DNA of 37,526 nucleotides from JBOGGN01 sp050744165. Lineage in GTDB: Bacteria > Actinomycetota > Acidimicrobiia > Acidimicrobiales > Palsa-688. Made by a program: the position numbers and the translations under genes. Within the stretch, counting starts at the first letter, position 1. The number at the start of each line of letters is the position of its first letter. The stretch covers positions 1 to 37,526 of the forward strand of contig JBOGGN010000282.1 in the NCBI GenBank assembly GCA_050744165.1, read 5' to 3'. Shown one piece after another: positions 25,757 to 33,262 of this stretch. Below the pieces are notes generated by a model. The model was given only the letters and a program-made list of their open reading frames with translations. It was not told the origin of the DNA and ran no database searches.

Positions 25757-26545
25757 TCAGCAGTGGCCGGAGCGCGGCGGCTCCGGGATGAGCTGGCCGA
25801 GCCAGGCCAGCGCCCCCTCGGGGCCGTCGACGACCACGTCGGCTTGTTCGAGAACCGCGGCCGGTGATTCCGCGCTGCGCACCGCCACTGAAATGGTGGC
25901 CACCGAGCCTGCCGGCAGCTCGCGGAGGGCTGCGAAGGCGGCAAGATCGCCGAGATCGTCACCGAGGTAACAGACCGCCGCCAGACCGGCCGCCAGCTCG
26001 GTCACAACGCGGCCCTTGTCGGCCGGCACCGGCGGCAGCAGCTCCACCGTCATCTTGCCGAGCTGCAACCGGAGTCCCCGCCGGCGCGATTGATCGGCCG
26101 CCCACTCCTCGATCCAGGCGGCGTGCGCAGGCGCCCGGCGGGCATGCAACGCGACCGTGAGGCCCTTCCGTTCGACGTACACGCCGGCAGGGACCTCGGC
26201 CTCAGCCGCTGCCGACACGTCTTGCACTGCCTGACGCCACCGATCGACCTCCGGGGCGACCCAGAAGGTGCCCCCCTCCAGTCTTTCAAGGCCATAGAGC
26301 CCGACCAGCACCACCCCCGGCAGGGGCCCGAGTTGCTCATCGAGGAAGGCCACTGGACGGCCCGATATGACAGCGACCGTGCGATATCGGCGGGCCAGGG
26401 CGCAAAGTCGCTCGGCGGCCCCGGTCAGCGCCTCAGCCGAGTCGGGATCCTCGACAATCGGCGACAGCGTTCCGTCGAAATCACAGAGCACCCCAGCCGT
26501 CGCCGGGGCCGCCATCCACGGCGCCAGCCGGCGGTCGAGGGTCAC
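25757..26545 (-). CDS. otsB: Trehalose-6-phosphate phosphatase
   Basis: 262 residues. HAD-superfamily phosphatase: nucleophile Asp22 and Asp24 in CDFDGTLSPIVEDP, AVISGRP (motif II Ser), GLYGLE of the trehalose-phosphatase group, the cap sequence, Lys in PADKGRVV (motif III) and YLGDDLGDLAAF (motif IV Asp pair). Removes phosphate from trehalose-6-phosphate. It is convergent with the otsA-like gene and sits 10 nt after the LytR_C gene on its own strand, so it may be transcribed with the DUF3263-LytR_C unit. GTG start without a good Shine-Dalgarno. Confidence 0.93.
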   Translation of the reverse strand: MTLDRRLAPWMAAPATAGVLCDFDGTLSPIVEDPDSAEALTGAAERLCALARRYRTVAVISGRPVAFLDEQLGPLPGVVLVGLYGLERLEGGTFWVAPEVDRWRQAVQDVSAAAEAEVPAGVYVERKGLTVALHARRAPAHAAWIEEWAADQSRRRGLRLQLGKMTVELLPPVPADKGRVVTELAAGLAAVCYLGDDLGDLAAFAALRELPAGSVATISVAVRSAESPAAVLEQADVVVDGPEGALAWLGQLIPEPPRSGHC

Positions 26546-26555
26546 AGGAGGCGTC

Positions 26556-27158
26556 TCAGGTGGTCGAGGTGGTGCTGGCGGTGGTGTTCAAGTTTGGACC
26601 TACGACCACAAGGACGTTGGCCGTACCGAGCGTCGGCACCGGGCTCGGGGTGGGCATGGCGCTGACCGCGCTGGCGGCCAGGCCCAGCTTGGTGGCCAAA
26701 GCCGCGGCGTCGCTGCCGTACCCGGGCTCGAAGTAGACCATGGACGTTGTGACATGCGCCGACGTGTCGGTCGGCGTCAAGGTGGTGTAACCCTTGGCTC
26801 GCAGCGACTCACTGACCTGGCTGGCCAGGCCGGCGGCGGTGGTGCCGTTGGCGACCAGGACTTTGACGTCCTTCGGGGCCTTGGTGGTCGATGTGGTGGC
26901 CGAGCCGCTGGCGGGGAGGCTGACCGTCGATGCCGACGCCCGGCCGCCGCTCTGGCTCGGGAGGGTCAGGACGGTCGGGAGCGAAGCCTGGGGGACAGTT
27001 CCAGCGCCGACGGAGTCGCTCACGCCCCCCGGCACCCGATGCAGCAGCAGGAATCCGATGATGAAGGCCACCCCGATCAGCACGGCCGCCCGGCCAGCTT
27101 GGATGCCCGCGGACCGGCTGAATGAACCGTCCTCCGCGGCGTGGCTTCCAGGACTCAC
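26556..27158 (-). CDS. LytR C-terminal domain (LytR_C) protein, membrane anchored
   Basis: 200 residues. One N-terminal membrane helix (AAVLIGVAFIIGFLLL) with the rest outside, a Ser/Thr/Pro linker, then the LytR_C domain (VKVLVANGTTAAGLASQVSESL ... VYFEPGYGSDAAALA) that ends in LVVVGPNLN. These domains accompany LCP wall-polymer transferases but also occur alone in actinobacteria. GTG 27158 overlaps the TGA of the DUF3263 gene as GTGA; this gene pair is a common actinobacterial arrangement. Confidence 0.88.
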   Translation of the reverse strand: MSPGSHAAEDGSFSRSAGIQAGRAAVLIGVAFIIGFLLLHRVPGGVSDSVGAGTVPQASLPTVLTLPSQSGGRASASTVSLPASGSATTSTTKAPKDVKVLVANGTTAAGLASQVSESLRAKGYTTLTPTDTSAHVTTSMVYFEPGYGSDAAALATKLGLAASAVSAMPTPSPVPTLGTANVLVVVGPNLNTTASTTSTT

Positions 27159-27454
27159 CGGACCGGTGGCCCCCCGGCAGAGCGACCTTCGAAACGAGCC
27201 CGCCGTCGACGGTCTCTGACCCGCCGCAGGCGGCGAACGACCAAGGGGTCATAGGCGACGGCGTCGGCAGAATCGATCAGTAACGCGAGCAGCTGGTAAT
27301 AGCGGGTGGGCGACAGCTGAAAGCGGTGGCGGATGGCGCCTTCCTTGGGACCGGGTTCGGTCCACCACATTCGCTCGAAATCGAGGATGGCGCGATCACG
27401 CTCCGACAAGCCCACTGAGCCACCCTGCCACTGCGCGGCGGTCGGATCAAGCAT
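27155..27454 (-). CDS. DUF3263 domain protein
   Basis: 99 residues. The DUF3263 signature LSERDRAILDFERMWW and RFQLSPTRYYQLLALLID is clear; it looks like a small helix-turn-helix-like region with a basic Arg-rich tail (RRLRRVRDRRRRARFEG), so nucleic-acid binding is plausible though unproven. ATG at 27454; other members begin near LSERD, so the first 15 residues may be extra. Coupled to the LytR_C gene by a GTGA overlap. Confidence 0.85.
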   Translation of the reverse strand: MLDPTAAQWQGGSVGLSERDRAILDFERMWWTEPGPKEGAIRHRFQLSPTRYYQLLALLIDSADAVAYDPLVVRRLRRVRDRRRRARFEGRSAGGPPVR

Positions 27455-27525
27455 CCTCGACCCCTGCGGGTGCCTACGGGCTCCGATACTGCGGTTCTAG
27501 TCGCCCACGAGCACCCGCGGCCCGG

Positions 27526-28020
27526 CTACTGAGACAGCTGAGAGACCTCCAGCTGGGCCACGTTCTCGGCGGCCGACACCTTGCCCGAGTCGGCCACCAA
27601 CTTCGAGATGGCCTGAGACTGGCCGCTGCCGCTCGCCGAGCTCAGCCCCATGAGGTCGCCGATGACGGCGTTCATGCCGCTGACGACGTTGTTCAAGTCC
27701 GACCTCAATGCCGCTGGGCCAGAGATGCCTTGGAGGGCCTTGACTGATTTGTTCAAGGCTGACTCGGCGGGGGGTAGTGAGGGTTGGAGGTCTGCTTTGC
27801 CGCCGCTGGAGACCTGGAGGGCTTGGGCCACCACCTGGGAAAGCGCCGCGTTGGCTGGCTGCACCGCGTCCTGAAGCCGCTGGTTGAGCGACACCGCGGC
27901 CCCCTGGGACAGCGTCGTCACCGTGTGCGACCCGCCCTTTGCTTTGCCGCCGCTGTTGCAGCCTGAGACCACGACCGCGATGGCCACGGCGGCGGCGATC
28001 AGCGAAGTGATCCGCGGCAT
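27526..28020 (-). CDS. Small lipoprotein, helical
   Basis: 164 residues. Signal peptide MPRITSLIAAAVAIAVVVSGC with lipobox VSGC (Cys21). After a Gly/Ser linker the body is predicted helical with regular Leu/Val/Ala spacing (LNQRLQDAVQPANAALSQVV, ALNKSVKALQGISG), as in periplasmic helical-bundle lipoproteins. I recognise no named family. AGGGGGA lies 8 nt before ATG 28020, so it is translated from a normal leader of about 49 nt, if the promoter described at 28076-28106 is right. Confidence 0.8.
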   Translation of the reverse strand: MPRITSLIAAAVAIAVVVSGCNSGGKAKGGSHTVTTLSQGAAVSLNQRLQDAVQPANAALSQVVAQALQVSSGGKADLQPSLPPAESALNKSVKALQGISGPAALRSDLNNVVSGMNAVIGDLMGLSSASGSGQSQAISKLVADSGKVSAAENVAQLEVSQLSQ

Positions 28021-28075
28021 GTGGATTCCCCCTGAGACGGCCTCAACGCGGCATGTTGGCAGCCACTGACGGTAG

Positions 28076-28106
28076 AGACTAGACGGCGGGCTTCCGTCTG
28101 CCCCAA
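28076..28106 (-). promoter_or_regulatory. Long-spacer promoter with dyad, upstream of the lipoprotein
   Basis: On the minus strand TTGGGG (28106-28101) and TAGTCT (28081-28076) are 19 nt apart. The spacer holds a perfect dyad AGACGG-N7-CCGTCT (28099-28081). A 19-nt spacer with an operator in it is how MerR-family activators work; no such gene is in the window. Confidence 0.35.
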
Positions 28107-28207
28107 GTCGCCCAGGGCCTCTGAGGTGGCGCCGTCACCTACCATTGCCGGTGGTCCCGTCCAGCCGGCGAGCGCGCCTGTCGGGGCGGCCCGCCCGTGC
28201 AGCCGGC

Positions 28208-28281
28208 GCCCGAGTAGCTCAGTTCGGCAGAGCAGGCGCCTTGTAAGCGTCAGGTCGTCGGTTCGAATCCGACCTCGGGCT
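28208..28281 (+). tRNA. tRNA-Thr (anticodon TGT)
   Basis: Full cloverleaf: acceptor GCCCGAG pairs with CTCGGGC (28274-28280), D-arm GCTC/GAGC, anticodon stem GGCGC/GCGTC (one G-U), loop CTTGTAA with anticodon TGT at 28242-28244, T-arm GTCGG-TTCGAAT-CCGAC. Discriminator T; 3' CCA is not encoded. Confidence 0.97.
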
Positions 28282-28396
28282 CGGGTCGGGTGGGGTCTTC
28301 GTCAAGCCCGCCGCGTCCGCCTGATTCTGACGCTAGCTGGCTGGCGACGCGGGGTATGACAGGGCTGAACCGAACCGGACGCGAATGGAGGTCCGC

Positions 28397-28864
28397 ATGA
28401 TGGCCACCGGACACCTCCACCGCGCAGGGGTCAAGCAGTACCGCAAGGCCCTGCGTACCGCCCTGCGTGGGGAAACCAAGGCCTATGGGTTCGCCCTGAT
28501 CATCTGGGGCAATGGAGCGCTCGCGATCAACGAGCACGGGGTCCCCGACGCCGCCGCCGCCATCGCCTACATCGGCGGGGCCCTGGCGGCGATGGCGCTG
28601 GTGTTGCTGATCGCTTTCGACGGCCCCGCCCGCCCCGTCGGAGGTTTGCCTTCCCAGCACATCGGCCTCGGGGGGATCCACGTGATCGCGGTTCCCGTTG
28701 CGATCGCCGTTGGTTGGTGCCTGTCTGCGGTCATCGACTCCTCGTGGCTGGCCTTTCTCGCTTCGAGCTTCGGGGCGGTGACGGCGTACCAACTGCTCCT
28801 CGGGCTCGAGGTGGCCATGTTTCCGACTGCGGCGGTGCCGCCAGATCGCGCCGAACACCCGTGA
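28397..28864 (+). CDS. Four-helix integral membrane protein
   Basis: 155 residues from ATG 28397. Four hydrophobic segments: YGFALIIWGNGALAI, IAYIGGALAAMALVLLIAF, VIAVPVAIAVGWCLSAVI and AFLASSFGAVTAYQLLLGLEVAMF, with short basic ends (HRAGVKQYRKALRTALRGE). The second and third are separated by a Gly/Pro/His loop. No catalytic or transport motif is recognised. GGAGG at 28387-28391 points to ATG 28397 or 28400 rather than the ATG at 28385, which overlaps it. Alone between the tRNA and the DUF72 gene. Confidence 0.72.
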   Translation: MMATGHLHRAGVKQYRKALRTALRGETKAYGFALIIWGNGALAINEHGVPDAAAAIAYIGGALAAMALVLLIAFDGPARPVGGLPSQHIGLGGIHVIAVPVAIAVGWCLSAVIDSSWLAFLASSFGAVTAYQLLLGLEVAMFPTAAVPPDRAEHP

Positions 28865-28962
28865 CCGCATACCCCTGGGCGACCAGTCTCGACCGCTTCA
28901 GCGCTGTCCCCAGCGGGTACAAACAGCCCATGACGGTGGTCGGCGACATGATGATGTGCCCT

Positions 28963-28998
28963 TGACTCGCCTGACTCGCCTGACTCGCCCGACCCGCC
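28963..28998. repeat. 9-bp tandem repeat just before the DUF72 start
   Basis: TGACTCGCC three times exactly (28963-28989), then an imperfect fourth copy CGACCCGCC (28990-28998), ending one base before ATG 29000. It stands where a Shine-Dalgarno would be. Confidence 0.9.
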
Positions 28999-28999
28999 G

Positions 29000-29779
29000 A
29001 TGACCGTTTTCCTCGGAACGTCGGGCTGGCATTATGACCATTGGAAGCACCTCTTCTACCCCGACGGCGTGCGGCCTCCCCAGTGGCTCGGCTACTACAG
29101 CAAGCGTTTCCAGACGGTCGAGTTGAACAACGCCTTCTACCGTCTGCCGAGCGTCGAGGCATTCCAGACGTGGGCGACTCAGGTTCCGGAGGACTTCGTG
29201 GTCGCCGTCAAGGCAAGCCGCTATCTGACGCACGTCAAACGGCTCCGAGATCCGAGCGAGCCGGTCGAACGCCTCCTCACCGCGGCTCGAGGTCTCGGCC
29301 CGCGGCTCGGTCCGGTGCTCTTGCAGTTGCCTCCCAACCTGCGAGCCGATCCGGGCGTCTTGACGGCCGCATTGCGAGCCTTTCCTTCGGACGTGCGCGT
29401 CGCGGTCGAGTCTCGGCATCCGAGCTGGCATGACGACAAGGTGCGAAGGGTTCTCAAGGACTGTGGCGCCGCCTGGGTGTGGGTCGATCCCAGCGACGCC
29501 GGCCGGCCTCGATGGCGAACAGCCGCCTGGGGCTACGTCCGCTTCCACCGGGGCCAGTCGGCGCCCCAGCCGTGCTACGGGCGTTCGCCGCTGGAGACCT
29601 GGGCCAAGCATCTGGCCACGGCTTGGTCGGCTGAGGACGATCTCTACTGCTACTTCAACAACGACACCAACGGTTGTGCCCCGCGCGATGCTCGCCGCTT
29701 TGGCGCCGCGCTCATCCGAGCGGGACTCCGCCCCTCGCGGGTCCCCGGCCGGAGGGAAACACCGGTGGCCGGTAAGTAG
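29000..29779 (+). CDS. DUF72 (YecE-like) protein
   Basis: 259 residues. DUF72 signatures are clear: VFLGTSGWHYDHWKHLFYP at the start, FQTVELNNAFYRLPS, EDFVVAVKASRYLTH, RLGPVLLQLPPN, VAVESRHPSWHDD and the end DDLYCYFNNDTNGCAPRDARRF. The fold is TIM-barrel-like with several invariant acidic and His residues; no reaction is established. No Shine-Dalgarno is present; instead 9-bp tandem repeats run up to the ATG, so initiation may be leaderless or unusual. Convergent with the DUF6582 gene. Confidence 0.9.
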   Translation: MTVFLGTSGWHYDHWKHLFYPDGVRPPQWLGYYSKRFQTVELNNAFYRLPSVEAFQTWATQVPEDFVVAVKASRYLTHVKRLRDPSEPVERLLTAARGLGPRLGPVLLQLPPNLRADPGVLTAALRAFPSDVRVAVESRHPSWHDDKVRRVLKDCGAAWVWVDPSDAGRPRWRTAAWGYVRFHRGQSAPQPCYGRSPLETWAKHLATAWSAEDDLYCYFNNDTNGCAPRDARRFGAALIRAGLRPSRVPGRRETPVAGK

Positions 29780-29785
29780 CCGACG

Positions 29786-29827
29786 AAACCACCGCCATCG
29801 CAGACAAGCCCTTGGCGGGAGCGGTTT
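29786..29827. terminator. Hairpin between DUF72 and DUF6582 genes
   Basis: AAACC-ACCGCC (29786-29796) can pair with GGCGG (29814-29818) and GGTTT (29823-29827). It spans the gap between convergent genes and overlaps the DUF6582 stop. Confidence 0.45.
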
Positions 29828-30164
29828 AGGCGTGCAATTGCCGCCAGTCCTTTTCCGACACGTCGACGTCGAACTTCTTCGCGGCCGCCAATATCCGGGT
29901 CCAGGCCTGATCACGCTCCTTCTCCGTGACGCCCTCCACCTGGTTGAACCGGGCGATGGCGTTGCGAACGTGGCTGGCGTCGCCGAGCGGCTCCTTCCGC
30001 TCCTTCGGGAAGGCGAATTCGCTCTCGCCCATCCGGTTTTCTTCGGCCGAACTCAAGCCAGGAGACTGCTTGGGGATGTCTTTTCCATGGGCGCGCTGGC
30101 TTTGCACCGAACGCGCTTTGTCCAGGTTCTTGCGGGCAGCATCCTTCTGACGTTGTGTAGCCAT
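29826..30164 (-). CDS. DUF6582 family small protein
   Basis: 112 residues. The core FAFPKERKEPLGDASHVRNA and TRILAAAKKFDVDV match the DUF6582-type proteins found in many bacteria and near phage or plasmid genes, with unknown role. Highly charged, Lys-rich at the N-terminus (ATQRQKDAARKNLDKAR), no signal peptide or membrane helix. The first half may be disordered. ATG 30164 has only a weak GGAAT upstream. Single gene. Confidence 0.8.
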   Translation of the reverse strand: MATQRQKDAARKNLDKARSVQSQRAHGKDIPKQSPGLSSAEENRMGESEFAFPKERKEPLGDASHVRNAIARFNQVEGVTEKERDQAWTRILAAAKKFDVDVSEKDWRQLHA

Positions 30165-30231
30165 ATTCCATTTCTACCCGTTTGTCTGCACTGGTGAACA
30201 GTGGTGGCAGCCACGGAAATTTCCTACTGGC

Positions 30232-30237
30232 TATCGT
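30232..30237 (+). promoter_or_regulatory. Putative -10 box TATCGT, leaderless YbaK-like gene
   Basis: TAnnnT hexamer 9 nt before ATG 30247; no Shine-Dalgarno. Confidence 0.4.
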
Positions 30238-30246
30238 CCCTCGTCG

Positions 30247-30732
30247 ATGCATCCCAACGTGGCGATGGTGATCCGAGCGGGGCGAAACCTGGGTCTCGAT
30301 GTAGTCGCACACGAGTTCCCCCAAAGCACACGGACCGCCGCCGAGGCCGCCGCTGCCATCGGGGTCGAACCGGCCCAGATCGTGAAATCTCTGGTCTTCG
30401 TGGTCGACGACGACCCGGTGATCGCCTTGATTGGCGGAGACCGGCGCCTCGATGAGACCAAGTTGGCCGCTGCCGCCGGTGGCCAGCGCTGCCGGCGACC
30501 CGGCGCCGATGAAGTTCGATCCGTCACCGGCTTTGCGGTGGGCGGCATACCGCCCTTTGGCCACGCCGTTGCCTTGCGGTCCTTCGTCGACAGAGCCCTG
30601 CTGGAACACCCAGAGGTCTGGGCCGCGGCGGGCACCCCCCACGTCAACTTCCCCATCAACCCTCGGCGGCTGGCCGCCGCCACCAAGGCAGTGGCGACTG
30701 ACCTGGCGGCCGACGTGGCGCCCGAGGCTTGA
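30247..30732 (+). CDS. YbaK/ProX-type aminoacyl-tRNA deacylase
   Basis: 161 residues. YbaK/EbsC-like domain: EFPQSTRTAAEAAAAIGVEPAQIVKSLVF near the start (shown by its IVKSLVF and TAAEAAAAIGV core), IALIGGDRRLDETKLA, and the conserved GGIPPFGHA loop. Such trans-editing enzymes hydrolyse mischarged tRNAs (Cys-tRNA-Pro, Ala-tRNA-Pro or similar) in the cytoplasm; which one cannot be told. TATCGT lies 9 nt upstream of ATG. After its stop the DNA carries an imperfect 29-bp duplication before the convergent DUF3039 gene. Confidence 0.9.
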   Translation: MHPNVAMVIRAGRNLGLDVVAHEFPQSTRTAAEAAAAIGVEPAQIVKSLVFVVDDDPVIALIGGDRRLDETKLAAAAGGQRCRRPGADEVRSVTGFAVGGIPPFGHAVALRSFVDRALLEHPEVWAAAGTPHVNFPINPRRLAAATKAVATDLAADVAPEA

Positions 30733-30790
30733 CAGGCGGACCTGGCGGCGGACGGGCGGCCGACGCTTCACAGGCGGAGGTCGCGGCGGA
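30724..30790. repeat. Imperfect 29-bp direct repeat at the end of the YbaK gene
   Basis: 30724-30752 and 30762-30790 agree at 24 of 29 positions (shared core ACAGGCGGA and CGGCGGA). The first copy includes the TGA stop of the deacylase. The rest of this gap holds only a 6-bp hairpin GGGACC-TGAAG-GGTCCC (30815-30831). Confidence 0.6.
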
Positions 30791-30849
30791 GGCCGGGAGG
30801 CGAATGCCGCGGCTGGGACCTGAAGGGTCCCGAGCGGCTGCCTACTGCT

Positions 30850-31068
30850 TCAGCGTCGCCACCCCGCCGCGAGGTCGCTGCAGACCACGCAAACGGGAAG
30901 CTTGCTCGGATCCCTGTGCGGGTGAAACAAAGTGCCGCACAGCGCCTTCACGGCCCGCCCCTCGCGCCGGGCGGCGACCAACTCGTCGTTCCGGGCATAG
31001 TGCGCCAGGTCCGAGGGCTCACCGGAGGTCGCATCCGGCACCTCGGTGGTCGGGGTGGGATCGGTCAT
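30850..31068 (-). CDS. DUF3039 domain protein
   Basis: 72 residues. DUF3039 pattern: DLAHYARNDELVAARREGRAV then ALCGTLFHPHRDPSKLPVC with CxxC (PVCVVCSDL), three to four cysteines in a small zinc-binding-like arrangement. Common in actinobacteria, function unknown. ATG 31068 gives the family N-terminus; GTG 31074 in the same frame overlaps the rlmB stop as GTGA and may be the true initiator. Third gene of the carD-rlmB unit. Confidence 0.8.
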   Translation of the reverse strand: MTDPTPTTEVPDATSGEPSDLAHYARNDELVAARREGRAVKALCGTLFHPHRDPSKLPVCVVCSDLAAGWRR

Positions 31069-31070
31069 CG

Positions 31071-31886
31071 TCACCCATTGTGGCCCGGCGACCGCCGAGC
31101 GCGGCTGACCTCGAAGCAGGCGATCGCCCCGGCGGCAGCGACGTTCAACGATGCGATCGGCCCCACCTGGGGGATTGACACCAGGAGCTGGCACCGAAGC
31201 CGGGTCAATCGGGAGAGGCCGGCACCCTCGGCACCGAGGACGACGGCGACGGGCTCGGTGGCCACGCTGAGACCCCACAATGGCTGGGTTGCGCCGCCAT
31301 CGAGACCCACCGTCCACACTCCCGCCTCCGCCAGGCGAGAAAGGGCCACAGGAATGCCCGCCACCAACGCCAATGGGAGGTGTTCGATGGCACCAGCCGC
31401 CGACTTGGCAGCCGTAGCGGTGATATGAGCCGATCGGTGCCTCGGCAGGACGGCCCCGGTGGCACCGGCGCACAAGGCGCTTCGCAAGAGGGCGCCGAGA
31501 TTCTGGGGGTCGGTGACCCCGTCGAACACCACCAGAAACGGGTGCCCACCGCCGGGGCCGGGCGCGCCAAGTTCGTCGAGGTCCCGCTCCCGCAGCGGCG
31601 CCGCGTGGGCGATGACTCCTTGGGGGGCGTCCGTGGCGGCCATCTGACGCAGCCGGGCGTTGTCGACACGGTCCAGAGGAACGGCCGCCTCGGCGGCGAA
31701 GTCGGCGATCTCGTCGAGTATGGCGGCCCGCTCGAGACCCTCTGCCATCCACAGGTGGTGAACCGCACGCTTCCGGGCGGCCAACAACTCGCGCACCGCG
31801 TGGCGGCCCTCGACAACCTCACCGCCAAGACTGGGCGAGGCCGAACGTCGAGCTCGCGGGGCGCCCGATCGCCGGTCGGAAGTCAC
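31071..31886 (-). CDS. rlmB: TrmH-family rRNA/tRNA 2'-O-methyltransferase, RlmB type
   Basis: 271 residues. SpoU/TrmH class IV knot methyltransferase. N-terminal L30e-like substrate domain (VVEGRHAVRELLAARKRAVHHL) and C-terminal knot with motifs FDGVTDPQNLGALLRSA, VLGAEGAGLSRL and IPQVGPIASLNVAAAGAI. By domain layout it probably methylates G2251 of 23S rRNA using SAM. An Arg/Pro/Ser-rich leader precedes the domain. GTG start at 31886, 30 nt after the carD stop, no good Shine-Dalgarno, so probably one transcript with carD. Confidence 0.9.
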   Translation of the reverse strand: MTSDRRSGAPRARRSASPSLGGEVVEGRHAVRELLAARKRAVHHLWMAEGLERAAILDEIADFAAEAAVPLDRVDNARLRQMAATDAPQGVIAHAAPLRERDLDELGAPGPGGGHPFLVVFDGVTDPQNLGALLRSALCAGATGAVLPRHRSAHITATAAKSAAGAIEHLPLALVAGIPVALSRLAEAGVWTVGLDGGATQPLWGLSVATEPVAVVLGAEGAGLSRLTRLRCQLLVSIPQVGPIASLNVAAAGAIACFEVSRARRSPGHNG

Positions 31887-31916
31887 GCCCGCCTGACCGG
31901 CGACGCGCTGGCCCGG

Positions 31917-32396
31917 CTACGGCAGGGCGTCGTTGAGCTTCTTCTCGGCCTCGGCTTCGCTGACGCCGATGGCGAAGGTCAACTCCGACACGAGGATCTG
32001 GCGAGCACGGTTGAGCATGCGCTTCTCGCCCGCGGATAGCCCCTTGTCCTTGTCCCGAATGGAGAGATTCCGCACCACCTCGGCGACTTGGTAGATGTCG
32101 CCCGACTTGAGCTTCTCGACGTGGTTCTTGTAGCGCCGCGACCAGTTGGTCGGCATCCGCGCTTCCTTCTTGCGAAGGACGGCGAAGACCTCCTCGACCT
32201 CCTCGTCGTTGATGACCTCGCGCAGGCCGACCTCGTCGGTGTTGTCTGTCGGCACCATCAAGGTGAGGTCGCCGTAGGCTAGCCGAAGAACCAGATACTC
32301 CCGGGTCTCCCCGAACACTTCCTTCAGTTCTCGGCGCTCGACTACGGCTGCCCCATGATGGGGATAGACGACCTTGTCACCGACGTCAAATGTCAT
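31917..32396 (-). CDS. carD: CarD-family transcription regulator
   Basis: 159 residues. N-terminal RNA-polymerase-interaction domain (VGDKVVYPHHGAAVVERRE, EYLVLRL, LTLMVPTDN) and C-terminal DNA-binding helical domain with the minor-groove Trp (PTNWSRRYKNHVEKLKSGD, VVRNLSIRDKDKGLSAGEKRML). CarD binds the RNAP beta subunit and stabilises open promoter complexes, including rRNA promoters. GGGAG lies 4-5 nt before ATG 32396. Divergent from the Crp/Fnr gene; a 179-bp region separates them. Confidence 0.97.
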   Translation of the reverse strand: MTFDVGDKVVYPHHGAAVVERRELKEVFGETREYLVLRLAYGDLTLMVPTDNTDEVGLREVINDEEVEEVFAVLRKKEARMPTNWSRRYKNHVEKLKSGDIYQVAEVVRNLSIRDKDKGLSAGEKRMLNRARQILVSELTFAIGVSEAEAEKKLNDALP

Positions 32397-32559
32397 GAAG
32401 CTCCCAAGGAACGGCCGCGGCAGGCTCCATTCCAGGGTACGGGCTAACAGGGGTGCTGGCCAACCCGCCGAGCAGCGAATTTGCGTCGTTTGCCTACCGA
32501 TCCGGCCTGTTGTGCTTGAAGGTGCCTATTTCGTGTGCCGACGATGTGGCGCACCGAAG

Positions 32560-32565
32560 TACCGT
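32560..32565 (+). promoter_or_regulatory. Putative -10 box TACCGT, leaderless Crp/Fnr gene
   Basis: TAnnnT hexamer 10 nt before ATG 32576; no Shine-Dalgarno. Confidence 0.35.
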
Positions 32566-32575
32566 TGCCGCTGGC

Positions 32576-33235
32576 ATGGACGACGCCGCGTTGCTGTCGC
32601 ACTCCGAGTTCTTCGCCGACCTTGACGACAGAGAGTTGGCCGGCGTGCTGGCCGTGGCCCATGGCGTGCAACTGAGCCGCAACGAGGTCCTGTTCAACGA
32701 GGGAGACCCGGCCGGGGCCCTCTATGGCGTGCGCAGTGGCCGGGTGGCCATCAGCCTGCGCTCGCTCGATGGACGTGAGTCGTTGCTGGCCCTTATGGAG
32801 CCGGGCGACCTGTTCGGCGACATGCCGTTGTTCGACGGCCAGCCCCGGTCGGCCCAGGCGCGAGCGCTCGAGGCCTCCGACCTGCTGTACGTCCCCTACC
32901 CCGCCCTCCGCCGGGTGCTCGAAAACCGACCGGCCCTGTTGTGGAACGTCGTGGCGACGCTCTCCCGGCGACTGCGTTCGACCGACGCGGCGCTGGCCGA
33001 CTCGATGTTCCTGGATGTCCCTGGGCGTACCGCCAAGCGACTGCTGGAGCTGGCCGGCAACGCCGACTCCTTTGCCCTGCCGATCACCCAGGAGGAGCTT
33101 GCGGCGCTCGTGGGCGCCTCCCGGGAGCGGGTCAACAAGGCCATCGCGGCCTTCGTCCACCTCGGTTGGCTGGCCCAGTCGGACAAGCAGTACCGCATCG
33201 CCGACCGAGCGGAGCTAGCCCGCCGGGCCCGCTGA
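32576..33235 (+). CDS. Crp/Fnr-family transcription regulator
   Basis: 219 residues. N-terminal cyclic-nucleotide-binding barrel (GVRSGRVAISL, the phosphate-binding region FGDMPLFDGQPRSAQARA with Asp where Glu is usual), dimer helix, then a winged HTH (TQEELAALVGASRERVNKAIAAF). No N-terminal cysteine cluster, so Crp-like rather than oxygen-sensing Fnr. In actinobacteria such proteins often bind cAMP. The frame extends 41 codons upstream but ATG 32576 gives the normal N-terminus (LLSHSEFFADLDD). Divergent from carD; the dyad at 1795-1810 has the half-site spacing of this family. Confidence 0.92.
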   Translation: MDDAALLSHSEFFADLDDRELAGVLAVAHGVQLSRNEVLFNEGDPAGALYGVRSGRVAISLRSLDGRESLLALMEPGDLFGDMPLFDGQPRSAQARALEASDLLYVPYPALRRVLENRPALLWNVVATLSRRLRSTDAALADSMFLDVPGRTAKRLLELAGNADSFALPITQEELAALVGASRERVNKAIAAFVHLGWLAQSDKQYRIADRAELARRAR

Positions 33236-33262
33236 CCCGCCGGCCCCCTTGACCGACCGGGC

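Noticed and set aside
28208..28281. tRNA-Thr as an integration site
   Set aside because: No integrase and no repeated copy of the tRNA 3' end was seen within the window.
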